Assembly: GCA_017461775.1 (NCBI GenBank)
Contig: JAFTXD010000050.1
Span: 1-32,828, forward strand
DNA from: Lachnospiraceae bacterium
GTDB taxonomy: Bacteria > Bacillota > Clostridia > Lachnospirales > Lachnospiraceae
Length of the DNA: 32,828 nucleotides
Direction of reading: 5' to 3'
Below, piece after piece: positions 7,199 to 16,176 of this stretch. The first letter of the stretch is position 1, and every line of letters starts with the position of its first letter. The translations under genes were made by a program, and so were the position numbers. The notes under the pieces were generated by a model. The model was not told where the DNA came from, did no database searches, and saw only the letters and a program-made list of their open reading frames with translations.

Positions 7199-8422
7199 AT
7201 GAAGCAGATTGCAGGTGGTGTAACCGCGGCAAAGGGTTTCCAGGCCGCATCAGCCCAGGCAGAGATTAAGTATAAAAACAGAACCGACATGGCCCTTGTA
7301 TACAGTGAAGTGCCATGTACCGTAGCAGGCACCTTTACAAAGAATGTGGTAAAGGCAGCACCGGTTATGTGGGATAAGGAGATTGTGTCAAAATATGGTG
7401 TGGCTCAGGCGGTGGTAGTGAATTCCGGTATTGCCAATGCATGTACCGGTAAGCCGGGCATGGACTGTTGTAGGGCAGAGGCAGAGCATGCCGGAAAGCT
7501 CCTTGGCATCCCCGCGGAGAGCGTGCTGGTGGGTTCTACCGGTGTCATCGGCATGCAGATGCCGGTGGACCGTTTAAAGGCAGGTATTGAGAAGCTGGTA
7601 GCTGCAAAGGAAGGCAGCTTGGAGGCTGGTCTTGCTGCTGCAAAGGCAATTATGACCACCGACACCGTACATAAAGAGATTGCATTTGAGTTTGAGGTAG
7701 GCGGAAAGACTGCTACCATTGGTGGTATGTGTAAGGGAAGCGGTATGATTCATCCCAATATGTGTACCATGCTGGGGTATGTAACTACAGATGTAAAGAT
7801 TTCTAAGGAGATGCTGCAGAAGGCACTTTCTGCAGACATCGAGGATACCTTCAATATGGTGTCCGTAGACGGAGATACTTCTACCAACGATACCTTGCTG
7901 GTGCTGGCTAATGGTTTGGCAGGAAATGACGAAATTGTGGCAGAGGGAGCTGATTATGACGCATTCTGCGCAGCCTTAAATGCAGTAAATACCTATATGT
8001 CCAAGAAGATGGCCGGTGATGGCGAGGGTGCAACGGCTCTCTTTATGACCAAGGTAATCGGAGCAGATACCAAGGAAAATGCAAGAACTCTTGCAAAATC
8101 AGTGATTTGTTCTTCTTTAACCAAGGCGGCGATTTTTGGTCACGATGCCAACTGGGGCCGTATTTTATGCGCACTTGGCTACTCCGGAGTACAGTTTGAC
8201 CCGGAAAATGTAGATTTGTATTTTGAAGGAAAATCCGGCAAAATTCATATTTTTGGGAATGGAATTGCACAGGATTACAGTGAAGAAGAAGCAACCGCTA
8301 TTTTATCCGAGGAAGAAGTAACTGCGCTGGTGGATATGCATATGGGTGATGCCCAGGCGACTGCATATGGCTGCGATTTAAGCTATGATTATGTAAAGAT
8401 TAACGCGGATTATCGTTCTTAA
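7199..8422 (+). CDS. argJ: Bifunctional ornithine acetyltransferase / N-acetylglutamate synthase
   Basis: ArgJ moves the acetyl group from N-acetylornithine to glutamate, recycling it in the cyclic pathway; many members also use acetyl-CoA. The 407-residue precursor self-cleaves into two chains before a conserved threonine. Here the site reads [14 protein letters not shown], so the nucleophile is T190 and the preceding residue is Cys189 rather than the usual Ala. Other family marks are [23 protein letters not shown] and the C-terminal [10 protein letters not shown] clear GGAGG precedes the ATG. Whether it is mono- or bifunctional cannot be read from the sequence, and the adjacent GNAT leaves the question open. 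Confidence 0.97.
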   Translation: MKQIAGGVTAAKGFQAASAQAEIKYKNRTDMALVYSEVPCTVAGTFTKNVVKAAPVMWDKEIVSKYGVAQAVVVNSGIANACTGKPGMDCCRAEAEHAGKLLGIPAESVLVGSTGVIGMQMPVDRLKAGIEKLVAAKEGSLEAGLAAAKAIMTTDTVHKEIAFEFEVGGKTATIGGMCKGSGMIHPNMCTMLGYVTTDVKISKEMLQKALSADIEDTFNMVSVDGDTSTNDTLLVLANGLAGNDEIVAEGADYDAFCAALNAVNTYMSKKMAGDGEGATALFMTKVIGADTKENARTLAKSVICSSLTKAAIFGHDANWGRILCALGYSGVQFDPENVDLYFEGKSGKIHIFGNGIAQDYSEEEATAILSEEEVTALVDMHMGDAQATAYGCDLSYDYVKINADYRS

Positions 8423-8445
8423 GGAAAGAGAAAGAGGAGTTTATC

Positions 8446-9327
8446 ATGGAAAAGGATATGGAAAAGGTACTTCATAAGGCAGAGGTTCTCATCGAAGCAT
8501 TGCCTTATATTCAGAAATTCAATCGTAAGATTATCGTTGTAAAATACGGCGGAAGCGCTATGAGCAACGAAGAATTGCAGAAGAATGTTATTAAGGATGT
8601 AACATTACTTAAGCTGGTAGGCTTCAAGCCCATTATCGTGCATGGCGGCGGTAAGGAAATCAGCCGTTGGGTAGGCAAGGTAGGTAAGGAAGCCAAATTT
8701 GTAAATGGTCTTCGTGTAACTGACGAGGAAACCATGGAAATCGCAGAAATGGTACTGAACAAGGTGAATAAGCAGCTTGTCAGCATGGTGGAAGAGCTGG
8801 GCGTAAATGCCATCGGTATCAGCGGTAAGGACGGCGGTCTGTTAAAGGTAGAGAAGAAGTACGCGGGTGGCGAGGATATCGGCTTTGTAGGAGAAATCAC
8901 CGAGGTTAATCCTAAGATTCTCTTTGACATGCTGGAGAAGGATTTTCTTCCTATCGTAGCACCCATCGGTTTGGACGATAAGTTCCAGACCTATAACATC
9001 AATGCAGATGATGCCGCATGTGCCATTGCAAAGGCCGTAGAGGCAGAGAAACTGGCGTTCTTAACGGACATTGAAGGTTTATATAAGGATATCAATGACA
9101 AGTCCTCCTTCATCTCCAGAATCACTGCTTCTGAGGCAGAGGATTTGATTAACAGCGGATTCATTGGTGGTGGTATGCTTCCGAAGCTGAATAATTGTAC
9201 CTCTGCAATTAAGAACGGTGTAAACAAGGTGCATATTCTGGACGGACGTATTCTGCACTGTCTGCTTTTGGAAATTTTCACCAATTCCGGTGTAGGTACT
9301 GCCATTGTTGCGGACGAAGAGGTGTAA
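8446..9327 (+). CDS. argB: N-acetylglutamate kinase
   Basis: This enzyme phosphorylates N-acetylglutamate with ATP, the second step of the pathway. The 293-residue amino-acid-kinase fold shows VVKYGGSAM, the glycine-rich [17 protein letters not shown], the substrate loop [13 protein letters not shown] and the C-terminal [17 protein letters not shown] precedes the ATG at 8446. The N-terminal helix (residues 1-24, [20 protein letters not shown]) is the type found in hexameric, arginine-feedback-inhibited kinases, so allosteric inhibition is likely. It lies 24 nt after argJ and 3 nt before argD. Confidence 0.98.
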   Translation: MEKDMEKVLHKAEVLIEALPYIQKFNRKIIVVKYGGSAMSNEELQKNVIKDVTLLKLVGFKPIIVHGGGKEISRWVGKVGKEAKFVNGLRVTDEETMEIAEMVLNKVNKQLVSMVEELGVNAIGISGKDGGLLKVEKKYAGGEDIGFVGEITEVNPKILFDMLEKDFLPIVAPIGLDDKFQTYNINADDAACAIAKAVEAEKLAFLTDIEGLYKDINDKSSFISRITASEAEDLINSGFIGGGMLPKLNNCTSAIKNGVNKVHILDGRILHCLLLEIFTNSGVGTAIVADEEV

Positions 9328-9330
9328 ACT

Positions 9331-10515
9331 ATGATGAAAAAATATATTGATGAGGCCGAAAAAGCCCTGCTTCACACCTACAATCGTTTTCAGGTAGTAC
9401 TTGATAAGGGAGAGGGCGTACATCTTTACGATATTGAGGGAAAGAAATATCTGGATTTCTGCTCCGGTATTGCAGTTTTTGCCCTTGGCTACAATGATAA
9501 GAGATATAATGATGCAGTGAAGGCTCAAGTGGATAAGCTGTTGCATACGTCAAATTATTACTACAATGTACCTGCGATTGAGGCGGCGAAGAAGATTAAG
9601 GAAGTCTCCGGTATGGACCGTGTATTTTTCACCAATTCCGGTGCAGAAGCGGTGGAGGGTGCCATCAAAGCAGCACGTAAATATGCTTATAACAAGGATG
9701 GCCAGACGGACCACGAGATTATTGCCATGGAGCATTCCTTCCACGGAAGAACCATGGGGGCTTTGTCCGTGACCGGCAATCCAAAGTATCGCGAGGCCTT
9801 CCAGCCCATGATTGGACATATCAAATTCGCGCAGATGAATGATTTTGACAGTATTTTAGCCCAGGTGACGGAGAAAACCTGTGCCATCATCATGGAGACT
9901 GTACAGGGTGAGGGTGGTATCTATCCCGCGGAGGAGGAATTCTTAAAGAAGGTTCGCGCACTTTGCGATGAGAAGGATATTTTACTCATTCTGGATGAAA
10001 TCCAGTGCGGTATGGGGCGTACAGGATACATGTACGCATGGCAGAAGTACGGTGTGAAGCCGGATATTATGACCACTGCTAAGGCTCTTGGCTGCGGTGT
10101 ACCGGTGGGAGCATTCCTGCTCACAGAAAAGGTAGCGCAGAATTCCTTGGTAGCAGGAGACCACGGAACCACCTATGGTGGAAATCCACTTGCATGTGCT
10201 GCCATAAGTAAGGTCTTGGATATTTTCAAAGAAGATGGTATATTAGAACATGTAAAGGAAACCGCTCCTTATCTGGAGACTCGTCTGGATGAGCTTAGTG
10301 CAAAGCATGACTGCATCACCACAAGACGTGGAGCAGGCTTCATGCAGGGACTTGTCTTTGATAAGCCGGTGGGCGATGTGATTAACAGAGCTCTGGAGAA
10401 GGGCTTAATCTTAATCAACGCAGGAACCAATATCATTCGTTTTGTACCACCTCTTGTAATTACTAAGGAAAATATTGACGAGATGGTAGAAATTCTGGAT
10501 TCCTGCATAGAGTAA
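9331..10515 (+). CDS. argD: Acetylornithine aminotransferase
   Basis: This PLP enzyme of the class III aminotransferases converts N-acetylglutamate semialdehyde to N-acetylornithine with glutamate. The 394-residue protein shows FCSGIAVFALGYN, FTNSGAEAVEGAIKAARKY, SFHGRTMGALS, the cofactor aspartate in LDEIQCGMGRTG and the Schiff-base lysine K251 in TTAKALGCGVP. It begins ATGATG 3 nt after argB and its ribosome site (GAAGAGG) lies in the end of argB, suggesting translational coupling. It is the last arg gene of the operon; no strong terminator follows. Confidence 0.97.
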   Translation: MMKKYIDEAEKALLHTYNRFQVVLDKGEGVHLYDIEGKKYLDFCSGIAVFALGYNDKRYNDAVKAQVDKLLHTSNYYYNVPAIEAAKKIKEVSGMDRVFFTNSGAEAVEGAIKAARKYAYNKDGQTDHEIIAMEHSFHGRTMGALSVTGNPKYREAFQPMIGHIKFAQMNDFDSILAQVTEKTCAIIMETVQGEGGIYPAEEEFLKKVRALCDEKDILLILDEIQCGMGRTGYMYAWQKYGVKPDIMTTAKALGCGVPVGAFLLTEKVAQNSLVAGDHGTTYGGNPLACAAISKVLDIFKEDGILEHVKETAPYLETRLDELSAKHDCITTRRGAGFMQGLVFDKPVGDVINRALEKGLILINAGTNIIRFVPPLVITKENIDEMVEILDSCIE

Positions 10516-10575
10516 TCCGGTGGCGGCGTCTTTTACCCAAAGTTTGATGGTTTTTTGAAAGGTCTGGGTTATTGC

Positions 10576-11874
10576 ATGCATCGTAGAATTAAGTTATTTA
10601 GTATATTGGCACTTGCCGGCATCACTGCCGGCTTGTTTGCGTATAATGGTTTTCTGGAAAGTATCCCGGAGGAAGAGGAGATTGTGGAGATTCCCGGGGT
10701 GTTCGGCAAGGAGACCATTCGTTTCTGGTATGCGGAGGAGAGCATGTCGGATTATATAAACAGCGCTGCTGTTGCCTATGGAGAGAAGGAGAATATTCGT
10801 GTCATCCCGGAGCTGGTGTCGGAAAGTCAGTATCTGGAGGCTATAAATAACGCCACCATCCGTGAGGATGTGTTCCCGGATATGTATCTGATTACCAATG
10901 ATTCCATGGAAAAGGCCTATTTAGCCGGTCTGGCTACGGAAATTATGGATACGAAGGGTGTGGTGGGAGAGAAGAATTTCTCCCCGGCGGCACTTTCTGC
11001 CGTAACCTATCAAGGAGAGTACATAGGATATCCTATGTATTTTGAGACAACAGCTCTTTTGTATAACGAGACCTATTTGCAGGAATGGGCGGCCCAGCAG
11101 GAAACACCCACGGCTGCTTCTGTTCCGGGCAATCTGGATGAGCTTTTGACCATGGCGGATACCTTTGACCCCCCGGAGACGGTGGATTCCATTTTTACCT
11201 GGGATGTGTCCGATATTTTCTACAATTACTACATGGTAGGTAATTATATCAGTGTAGGTGGGGAAAATGGTGATGATAGGAACCAGATTAATATTTACAA
11301 TAATGAGGCAGTGCTTTGTCTGCAGAAATATCAGGCATTGACCCAGTTCTTTAATATAGAGTCTTCCACGGTGGATTATGATACCGTACTACAGGATTTT
11401 ATCGATGGAAAGCTTGTATATACCATTGCTACCACGGATGCGGCGGCAAAGCTGGCCCAGGCCAAGGAGGAGGGCACCTTTACCGGAGAATACGGGTTTG
11501 CAATGCTTCCTGATGTGACCAGTGAATTAAAGAGCCGTTCCTTATCCGTGACCGGTGTGCTTGCAATCAGCAGTTATTCGGAGAAAAAGCAGGAGGCCAA
11601 TGATTTCGCCGCCTTCCTTGTGACAGAATATGCGGATGAGCTTTACGGAAGGTGTGACAAAATGTCTGCCAATATGACGGTGGATACGGACAATGGCGCA
11701 GTACAGGTATTCCGGGCAGAATACGCCGAAAGTGCACCCTTAAGTAAGATGATTGAGACCAGCAATCTGTGGATTCAGCTGGAGGTGCTGTTCTCCAAGG
11801 TTTGGAATGGTGAAGATGCCGGCATCTTACTTCAGGAGATGGCAAATCAGGTGGCGACCCAGCTGATAAAATAA
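10576..11874 (+). CDS. Orphan extracellular solute-binding protein (family 1-like)
   Basis: This 432-residue protein has a basic N-terminus and one hydrophobic segment (about residues 6-24, FSILALAGITAGLFA). No lipobox cysteine is present, so it is either secreted or membrane-anchored. The body resembles sugar-type ABC binding proteins: IRFWYAEESMSDYINSAAVAYGEK, then DVFPDMYLITNDS, GYPMYFETTALLYNE and YGFAMLPDV. No permease or ATPase gene is adjacent, which is unusual for the type. The ATG at 10576 is used; an upstream in-frame TTG is less likely. The ribosome site is weak (GAAAGG). It may be read through from argD, 60 nt upstream. Confidence 0.75.
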   Translation: MHRRIKLFSILALAGITAGLFAYNGFLESIPEEEEIVEIPGVFGKETIRFWYAEESMSDYINSAAVAYGEKENIRVIPELVSESQYLEAINNATIREDVFPDMYLITNDSMEKAYLAGLATEIMDTKGVVGEKNFSPAALSAVTYQGEYIGYPMYFETTALLYNETYLQEWAAQQETPTAASVPGNLDELLTMADTFDPPETVDSIFTWDVSDIFYNYYMVGNYISVGGENGDDRNQINIYNNEAVLCLQKYQALTQFFNIESSTVDYDTVLQDFIDGKLVYTIATTDAAAKLAQAKEEGTFTGEYGFAMLPDVTSELKSRSLSVTGVLAISSYSEKKQEANDFAAFLVTEYADELYGRCDKMSANMTVDTDNGAVQVFRAEYAESAPLSKMIETSNLWIQLEVLFSKVWNGEDAGILLQEMANQVATQLIK

Positions 11875-11936
11875 AAGAATAATTTACCAATCATATGGAC
11901 ATCCTACCCATACATGGTTTATATAGGAGGATTCAT

Positions 11937-12368
11937 ATGATTGGTATTTTTATTGCGCTGCTTTCCGGTGCACTGATGAGTGTACAGGGGGTGTTTAATT
12001 CCCAGGTGACCAAGGCTTCGGGAATCTGGGCGGCCAGTGCCTTTGTGCAGATTACGGCTTTTTTGGTGTGTATGGCGGCCTGGTTTGTAACAGAGAGAGG
12101 AAGTCTTCTGGCACCTCTTAAGGTGGAGCCAAAGTATATGCTTCTGGGTGGGGCCATCGGTGCATTTATTACGTATACAGTAATAAAAAGTATGGAGCTG
12201 CTAGGCCCTGCCAAGGCGGTGATGTTTATTGTAATCTGCCAGATTATTGTGGCGTATCTGATTGAGCTTTTCGGCCTGTTTGGAGTGGAAAAAGCGGATT
12301 TTTCCTGGAGAAAGGTGATAGGTATGGCTATTGCCATTGTGGGAGTGATCCTATTTAAATGTCGATGA
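11937..12368 (+). CDS. DMT-family small transporter (YdcZ/DUF606-like)
   Basis: This 143-residue protein has four to five predicted membrane helices and starts MIGIFIALLSGALMSVQGVFNSQV, which is characteristic of the YdcZ branch of the drug/metabolite transporter superfamily. These half-size proteins often act as pairs or oligomers. The substrate is unknown. A perfect AGGAGG at the right distance fixes the ATG at 11937. It follows the solute-binding protein by 62 nt. A palindrome CTTAAG-n5-CTTAAG just after the stop (12369-12386) may help end transcription. Confidence 0.88.
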   Translation: MIGIFIALLSGALMSVQGVFNSQVTKASGIWAASAFVQITAFLVCMAAWFVTERGSLLAPLKVEPKYMLLGGAIGAFITYTVIKSMELLGPAKAVMFIVICQIIVAYLIELFGLFGVEKADFSWRKVIGMAIAIVGVILFKCR

Positions 12369-12396
12369 ACTTAAGTTTTTCTTAAGGAATACGCCC

Positions 12397-12425
12397 TTGT
12401 AAAATTGTTACAAATATTTTACAAT
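12397..12425 (+). promoter_or_regulatory. Sigma-A promoter for the comEA-comEC operon
   Basis: TTGTAA (12397-12402) and TACAAT (12420-12425) are exactly 17 nt apart. The region is itself palindromic: TTGTAAAA (12397-12404) pairs with TTTTACAA, and TTGTAA pairs with TTACAA. This could serve as an operator. It is the only good promoter before the five-gene operon. Confidence 0.65.
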
Positions 12426-12473
12426 AAAAACATCGCATCTTGAGGCATTCCGCTTCCGAAAGGAAGAGGAAGG

Positions 12474-13037
12474 ATGAGTAAATTTAAAAAATATAATATA
12501 ATTGTTTCAGTACTTTGTACCATGATATTTTGCGGTTGTGGAAGGCAGGATGGGCTTGTACTTTTGACCTCGGAGGAGGGAAGAGAAAGTATGGAAGCAT
12601 CGGCACAGACGGCGTCGGAAATTGCTGTGTATGTCTGCGGACAGGTAGAAAATCCGGGAGTAGTGTATTTGACAGACGGCGCCAGAGTGGTGGATGCCAT
12701 AGATGCCGCCGGAGGATTGACGGAGGCTGCGGATAAAGAGTATGTGAACCTGGCAGCATATGTGGAAGACGGTGAGAAGCTTTTTATTCCGGACCTGACA
12801 GAGGGGGAAGAACTGCGCAAGCAGGAGGAAGCCAGAGCTCTGGACTATGTAAATATCAATACAGCAGACGCAGAGCAGCTGATGACCCTTCCGGGCATTG
12901 GGGAAAGTAAGGCGCAGGATATTATTGCCTACCGAAACGCGCATGGAGATTTTTCTGCAAAAGAGGACTTGATGAAGATTTCCGGGATTAAGGAGAATCT
13001 CTTTGCAAAAATAAAGGATAAAATAATTGTAGAATAG
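12474..13037 (+). CDS. comEA: ComEA-like DNA-binding lipoprotein
   Basis: ComEA captures double-stranded DNA outside the membrane and hands it to the ComEC channel. The 187-residue protein has a signal peptide ending IFCG-C22, a near-lipobox suggesting lipid anchoring instead of the usual N-terminal helix anchor. A SLBB-like domain follows at about 50-106 (VYVCGQVENPGVVYL...AAGG). The tandem helix-hairpin-helix is at about 125-187 (VNINTADAEQLMTLPGIGESKAQDI, then ISGIK). GGAAGAGGAAGG precedes the ATG. It is the first gene of an operon that ends with comEC. Confidence 0.92.
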   Translation: MSKFKKYNIIVSVLCTMIFCGCGRQDGLVLLTSEEGRESMEASAQTASEIAVYVCGQVENPGVVYLTDGARVVDAIDAAGGLTEAADKEYVNLAAYVEDGEKLFIPDLTEGEELRKQEEARALDYVNINTADAEQLMTLPGIGESKAQDIIAYRNAHGDFSAKEDLMKISGIKENLFAKIKDKIIVE

Positions 13038-13053
13038 ATTTGAGGGGAAAGAA

Positions 13054-13749
13054 ATGGCGATTAAAAGAGCTTTGGTAGTGGATGATGAAAAACTGATTGT
13101 AAAGGGAATCCGGTTTTCCTTAGAGCAGGACGATATCGAAGTGGATTGTGCATATGACGGGGAAGAAGCTTTGGAGTATGCGAAAAGCAAGGAATACGAC
13201 ATCATTCTTTTGGACGTGATGTTGCCTAAGCTTACCGGTTTTGAAGTGTGCCAGCAGATTCGTGAATTTTCCAATGTGCCCATTATTATGCTTACAGCAA
13301 AGGGTGACGATATGGACAAAATTCTGGGACTGGAATACGGTGCAGATGATTACATTACCAAGCCCTTTAATATCCTGGAGGTAAAGGCGCGTATGAAGGC
13401 AATCATGCGCCGCACCGACAGCAAAAAGGCAACCCAGGAAGTGAAGAAGGAGGTTGTCAGCGGCGAGGTGCGCTTGGATTTGGAGGGCAGAAGATGCTAC
13501 ATCGAGGAAAAGGAAATCGGCCTTACTGCCAAGGAATTTGAAGTATTTGAGCTTCTGGTGTTAAATCCCAATAAGGTGTACAGCAGAGATGAGCTTCTTA
13601 AGATTATCTGGGGGACGGATTATCCGGGAGATGTACGTACCGTGGATGTACATATCCGTAGGCTTCGTGAGAAAATTGAAAAGAGTCCCAGTGAGCCGAA
13701 ATATGTACATACGAAATGGGGAGTAGGCTACTATTTCTTTAACTCTTAA
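13054..13749 (+). CDS. OmpR/PhoB-family response regulator
   Basis: This 231-residue regulator has a receiver domain with D10-D11, phospho-acceptor D54 (ILLDVMLP), T81 and K103, then a winged-helix DNA-binding domain (about 130-230) ending RRLREKIEKSPSEPKYVHTKWGVGYYF. It resembles the WalR/PhoP-type regulators of Firmicutes. The gene starts 16 nt after comEA, with GAGGGGAAAG as ribosome site, and its partner kinase follows by 19 nt. Targets are unknown; control of its own operon, and so of DNA uptake or envelope functions, is inference. Confidence 0.95.
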   Translation: MAIKRALVVDDEKLIVKGIRFSLEQDDIEVDCAYDGEEALEYAKSKEYDIILLDVMLPKLTGFEVCQQIREFSNVPIIMLTAKGDDMDKILGLEYGADDYITKPFNILEVKARMKAIMRRTDSKKATQEVKKEVVSGEVRLDLEGRRCYIEEKEIGLTAKEFEVFELLVLNPNKVYSRDELLKIIWGTDYPGDVRTVDVHIRRLREKIEKSPSEPKYVHTKWGVGYYFFNS

Positions 13750-13768
13750 TCCAAAGGGATACAGGATT

Positions 13769-15226
13769 ATGTTGCAAAAGGTTTTGGCTTTTATAAAGCA
13801 AATCATTAGTTTTCGAAGCCTGCGAATCAGGCTGTTCTTTATCATTTTAGTTGTTGGAATCGTGCCCAGCGCTATTATGCGTCATAGTATTTTGCAAAGC
13901 TATGAGCAGCGTGCCGTACAGCAGAGAGTACAGGTGGTCCAGAACCAGCTGAGAGTTCTGGCCGACCACCTTGTAAACGACGACTATTTAAGTCGTCCCT
14001 ACTCTACGGTAGTAAATGCGGAGCTGGAGATGCTTTCCAATCTGTATGATGGCCGTGTGCTTATCATCAACAGTAATTTCAAAATTGCCAAGGATACATA
14101 TGGACTAAGCGAGGGAAAGACCATTATTTCCGAAGAAGTAGTCAAGTGCTTCAAGGGAGAAAGTCTTTCTAATTATGATGCAGAAATCGGTTATATTGAG
14201 ATGACTACGCCCATTGTGGATAACCGGAGTGCGGAGAATTCTTCTCAGATTATCGGTGTTATGCTTACCAGTATTTCCAGTGATTATATCAGTTCCACCA
14301 TGGAAATTTTGAATCGTAAGGCTTTTATCATGGAAGTCATGATGAACCTGGTTATTGGAACACTGGCGCTGGTATTCTCTGTGGCGCTGAGTAAACCCTT
14401 TGAACGAATTACCAAGGCCATTAAGGATGTGCGTGCCGGGTATAGCACAGAGCTTTTGTCCGTACCGGATATGGCGGAGACGGTGCATATTGTGGAGGCC
14501 TTCAATGAGCTCCTTGCACAGCGTAAGGCCCAGGATGATTCCCGTCAGGAGTTTGTAGCGAATGTGTCCCATGAGCTGAAAACACCTATTACCTCCATGA
14601 AGGTGCTGGCGGATTCCCTTCTCATGCAGGAGAATGTACCGGCAGAGCTTTACAGGGAATTTCTGGAGGATATTGTTTCAGAGATTGACAGAGAGAATCA
14701 GATTATCACCGATTTGCTGGCGCTGGTAAAGATGGACAAGACTGCATCCCAGCTGAATATCGCTTCCATCAATATCAACGATTTGACGGAGCTTATCTTA
14801 AAGAGACTTCGCCCCATCGCCCGTAAAAAGGATGTGGAAGTGGTATTTGAGAGCGAGAGAAGCGTAATCGCAGAGGTGGACGAGGTGAAGATGACCTTGA
14901 TTATGTCCAATCTGGTAGAAAATGCCATTAAGTATAATCATGACCATGGCTGGGTGAAGGTGGTGCTGGATGCGGATCATCAGTATTTTACCTTTAAGGT
15001 AAGTGATTCAGGAATCGGTATTCCGGAGGAGGCTCTGCCACAGATTTACGAGAGATTTTATCGTGTGGATAAGTCCCACTCCAGAGAGATTGGTGGTACG
15101 GGACTGGGCCTTGCCATTACCAAGAATGCGGTGCTGATGCACCGTGGCTCCATTACGGTATCCAGCTCAGAGGAGGAGGGATCCACCTTCCTGGTAAAGA
15201 TTCCCTTAACTCACATTGCGCAATAG
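13769..15226 (+). CDS. Membrane sensor histidine kinase
   Basis: This 485-residue kinase has a first membrane helix at about 17-36, an extracytoplasmic sensor region of about 150 residues, a second helix at about 186-208 and HAMP at about 209-260. The dimerisation/phospho-acceptor helix carries H268 in FVANVSHELKTPITS. The HATPase domain has N-box NLVENAIKYN, G1 DSGIGIPEE and G2 GGTGLGLAI. The architecture is WalK/PhoR-like but lacks a PAS domain. It pairs with the regulator just upstream, and the GerMN lipoprotein gene follows by 15 nt, suggesting an envelope signal. Confidence 0.95.
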   Translation: MLQKVLAFIKQIISFRSLRIRLFFIILVVGIVPSAIMRHSILQSYEQRAVQQRVQVVQNQLRVLADHLVNDDYLSRPYSTVVNAELEMLSNLYDGRVLIINSNFKIAKDTYGLSEGKTIISEEVVKCFKGESLSNYDAEIGYIEMTTPIVDNRSAENSSQIIGVMLTSISSDYISSTMEILNRKAFIMEVMMNLVIGTLALVFSVALSKPFERITKAIKDVRAGYSTELLSVPDMAETVHIVEAFNELLAQRKAQDDSRQEFVANVSHELKTPITSMKVLADSLLMQENVPAELYREFLEDIVSEIDRENQIITDLLALVKMDKTASQLNIASININDLTELILKRLRPIARKKDVEVVFESERSVIAEVDEVKMTLIMSNLVENAIKYNHDHGWVKVVLDADHQYFTFKVSDSGIGIPEEALPQIYERFYRVDKSHSREIGGTGLGLAITKNAVLMHRGSITVSSSEEEGSTFLVKIPLTHIAQ

Positions 15227-15241
15227 AGGAGTAGAAGCAGG

Positions 15242-16162
15242 ATGAAAAAGAAAATAGTAAATATATGTGTGCTTCTGCTGGCTTTTCTGCTGTGCGCATG
15301 TGGTCAGGAGCCGGAGCTGGGGGGAACCACATATCCCATATATTTTGTAAGTAATACAGAAACAAAGATTGAGAAAAAGGAAGTAAATGTAAACGACGTG
15401 GCCTATGAGGAGCAGCTGGAATATGTGCTGGGTGCGTTGAGTATCATGCCGGAGAAGCTGGATTATAAGGCGCCCTTCTGCATGGGCTTTTCCCTGCTGG
15501 ACTATGAGGTGGAGGATGGAAAAATTACCTTAAATGTGTCCAAGGAATACCGGAATTTGTCCGTGACTACGGAGGTGCTGGTGCGGGGAGCCATCGTTAA
15601 GACTCTGACCGGTATGCCACATATTAACTTTGTATGTATCACAGTGGAGGAGGAGCCACTGCGGGATAGTCTGGGGACCTTGGTAGGTTGGATGAACGCG
15701 GACCAGTTTATCGAGAACGACGGCAGCGAGTTCAACAGCTACGAGGAAGTGCGTCTGAAGCTGTATTTTGCCAATGAGACCGGAGACGCCCTTATCGCCA
15801 CCACACGTACCAAGGAGTACAATACCAACATTGCGGTAGAGAAGCTGATAATTGAGGAATTGATTAAGGGACCCAATGCCGAAGGCGTGTATCCTACCAT
15901 TAATCCGGATACCAAGGTGGCAAGCGTGGCGGTTAAGGACGGAGTGTGCTATGTGAATTTGGACGAGTCCTTTTTGATTCAGCCAAACAATGTGACGCCG
16001 GAGGTAACCATTTACTCCATTGCCAATTCTTTGATTGAAATGAACAATGTTAATAAAGTACAGATTTCCGTAAATGGTGACACCTCCATTCTATATCGGG
16101 AGAAATTCAGTCTGACCACGTATTTTGAGCGAAATCTGGATATGATGGCAAATTCCAAATAG
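15242..16162 (+). CDS. GerMN-domain lipoprotein
   Basis: This 306-residue lipoprotein has signal peptide MKKKIVNICVLLLAFLLCAC with lipid-attachment Cys20. Two GerMN-like repeats follow. The first is degenerate (about 55-150). The second is clear (about 170-285: VRLKLYFANETGDALI, IAVEKLIIEELIKGPN, VCYVNLDESF, TIYSIANSLIEMNNVNKVQISVNG). GerMN domains occur in spore germination and sporulation lipoproteins and in proteins encoded beside WalRK-type systems. Its place directly after the kinase suggests an accessory or sensing partner. GAGGAG precedes the ATG. Confidence 0.88.
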   Translation: MKKKIVNICVLLLAFLLCACGQEPELGGTTYPIYFVSNTETKIEKKEVNVNDVAYEEQLEYVLGALSIMPEKLDYKAPFCMGFSLLDYEVEDGKITLNVSKEYRNLSVTTEVLVRGAIVKTLTGMPHINFVCITVEEEPLRDSLGTLVGWMNADQFIENDGSEFNSYEEVRLKLYFANETGDALIATTRTKEYNTNIAVEKLIIEELIKGPNAEGVYPTINPDTKVASVAVKDGVCYVNLDESFLIQPNNVTPEVTIYSIANSLIEMNNVNKVQISVNGDTSILYREKFSLTTYFERNLDMMANSK

Positions 16163-16176
16163 AAAGGGGAAGCAAT

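Noticed and set aside
8511-8966. 151-codon minus-strand frame within argB
   Set aside because: It is a shadow of the conserved argB reading frame.
12507-13319. 270-codon minus-strand frame opposite comEA and the response regulator
   Set aside because: It is the complement of two well-supported genes, has no ribosome site, and its composition is typical of an antisense shadow.
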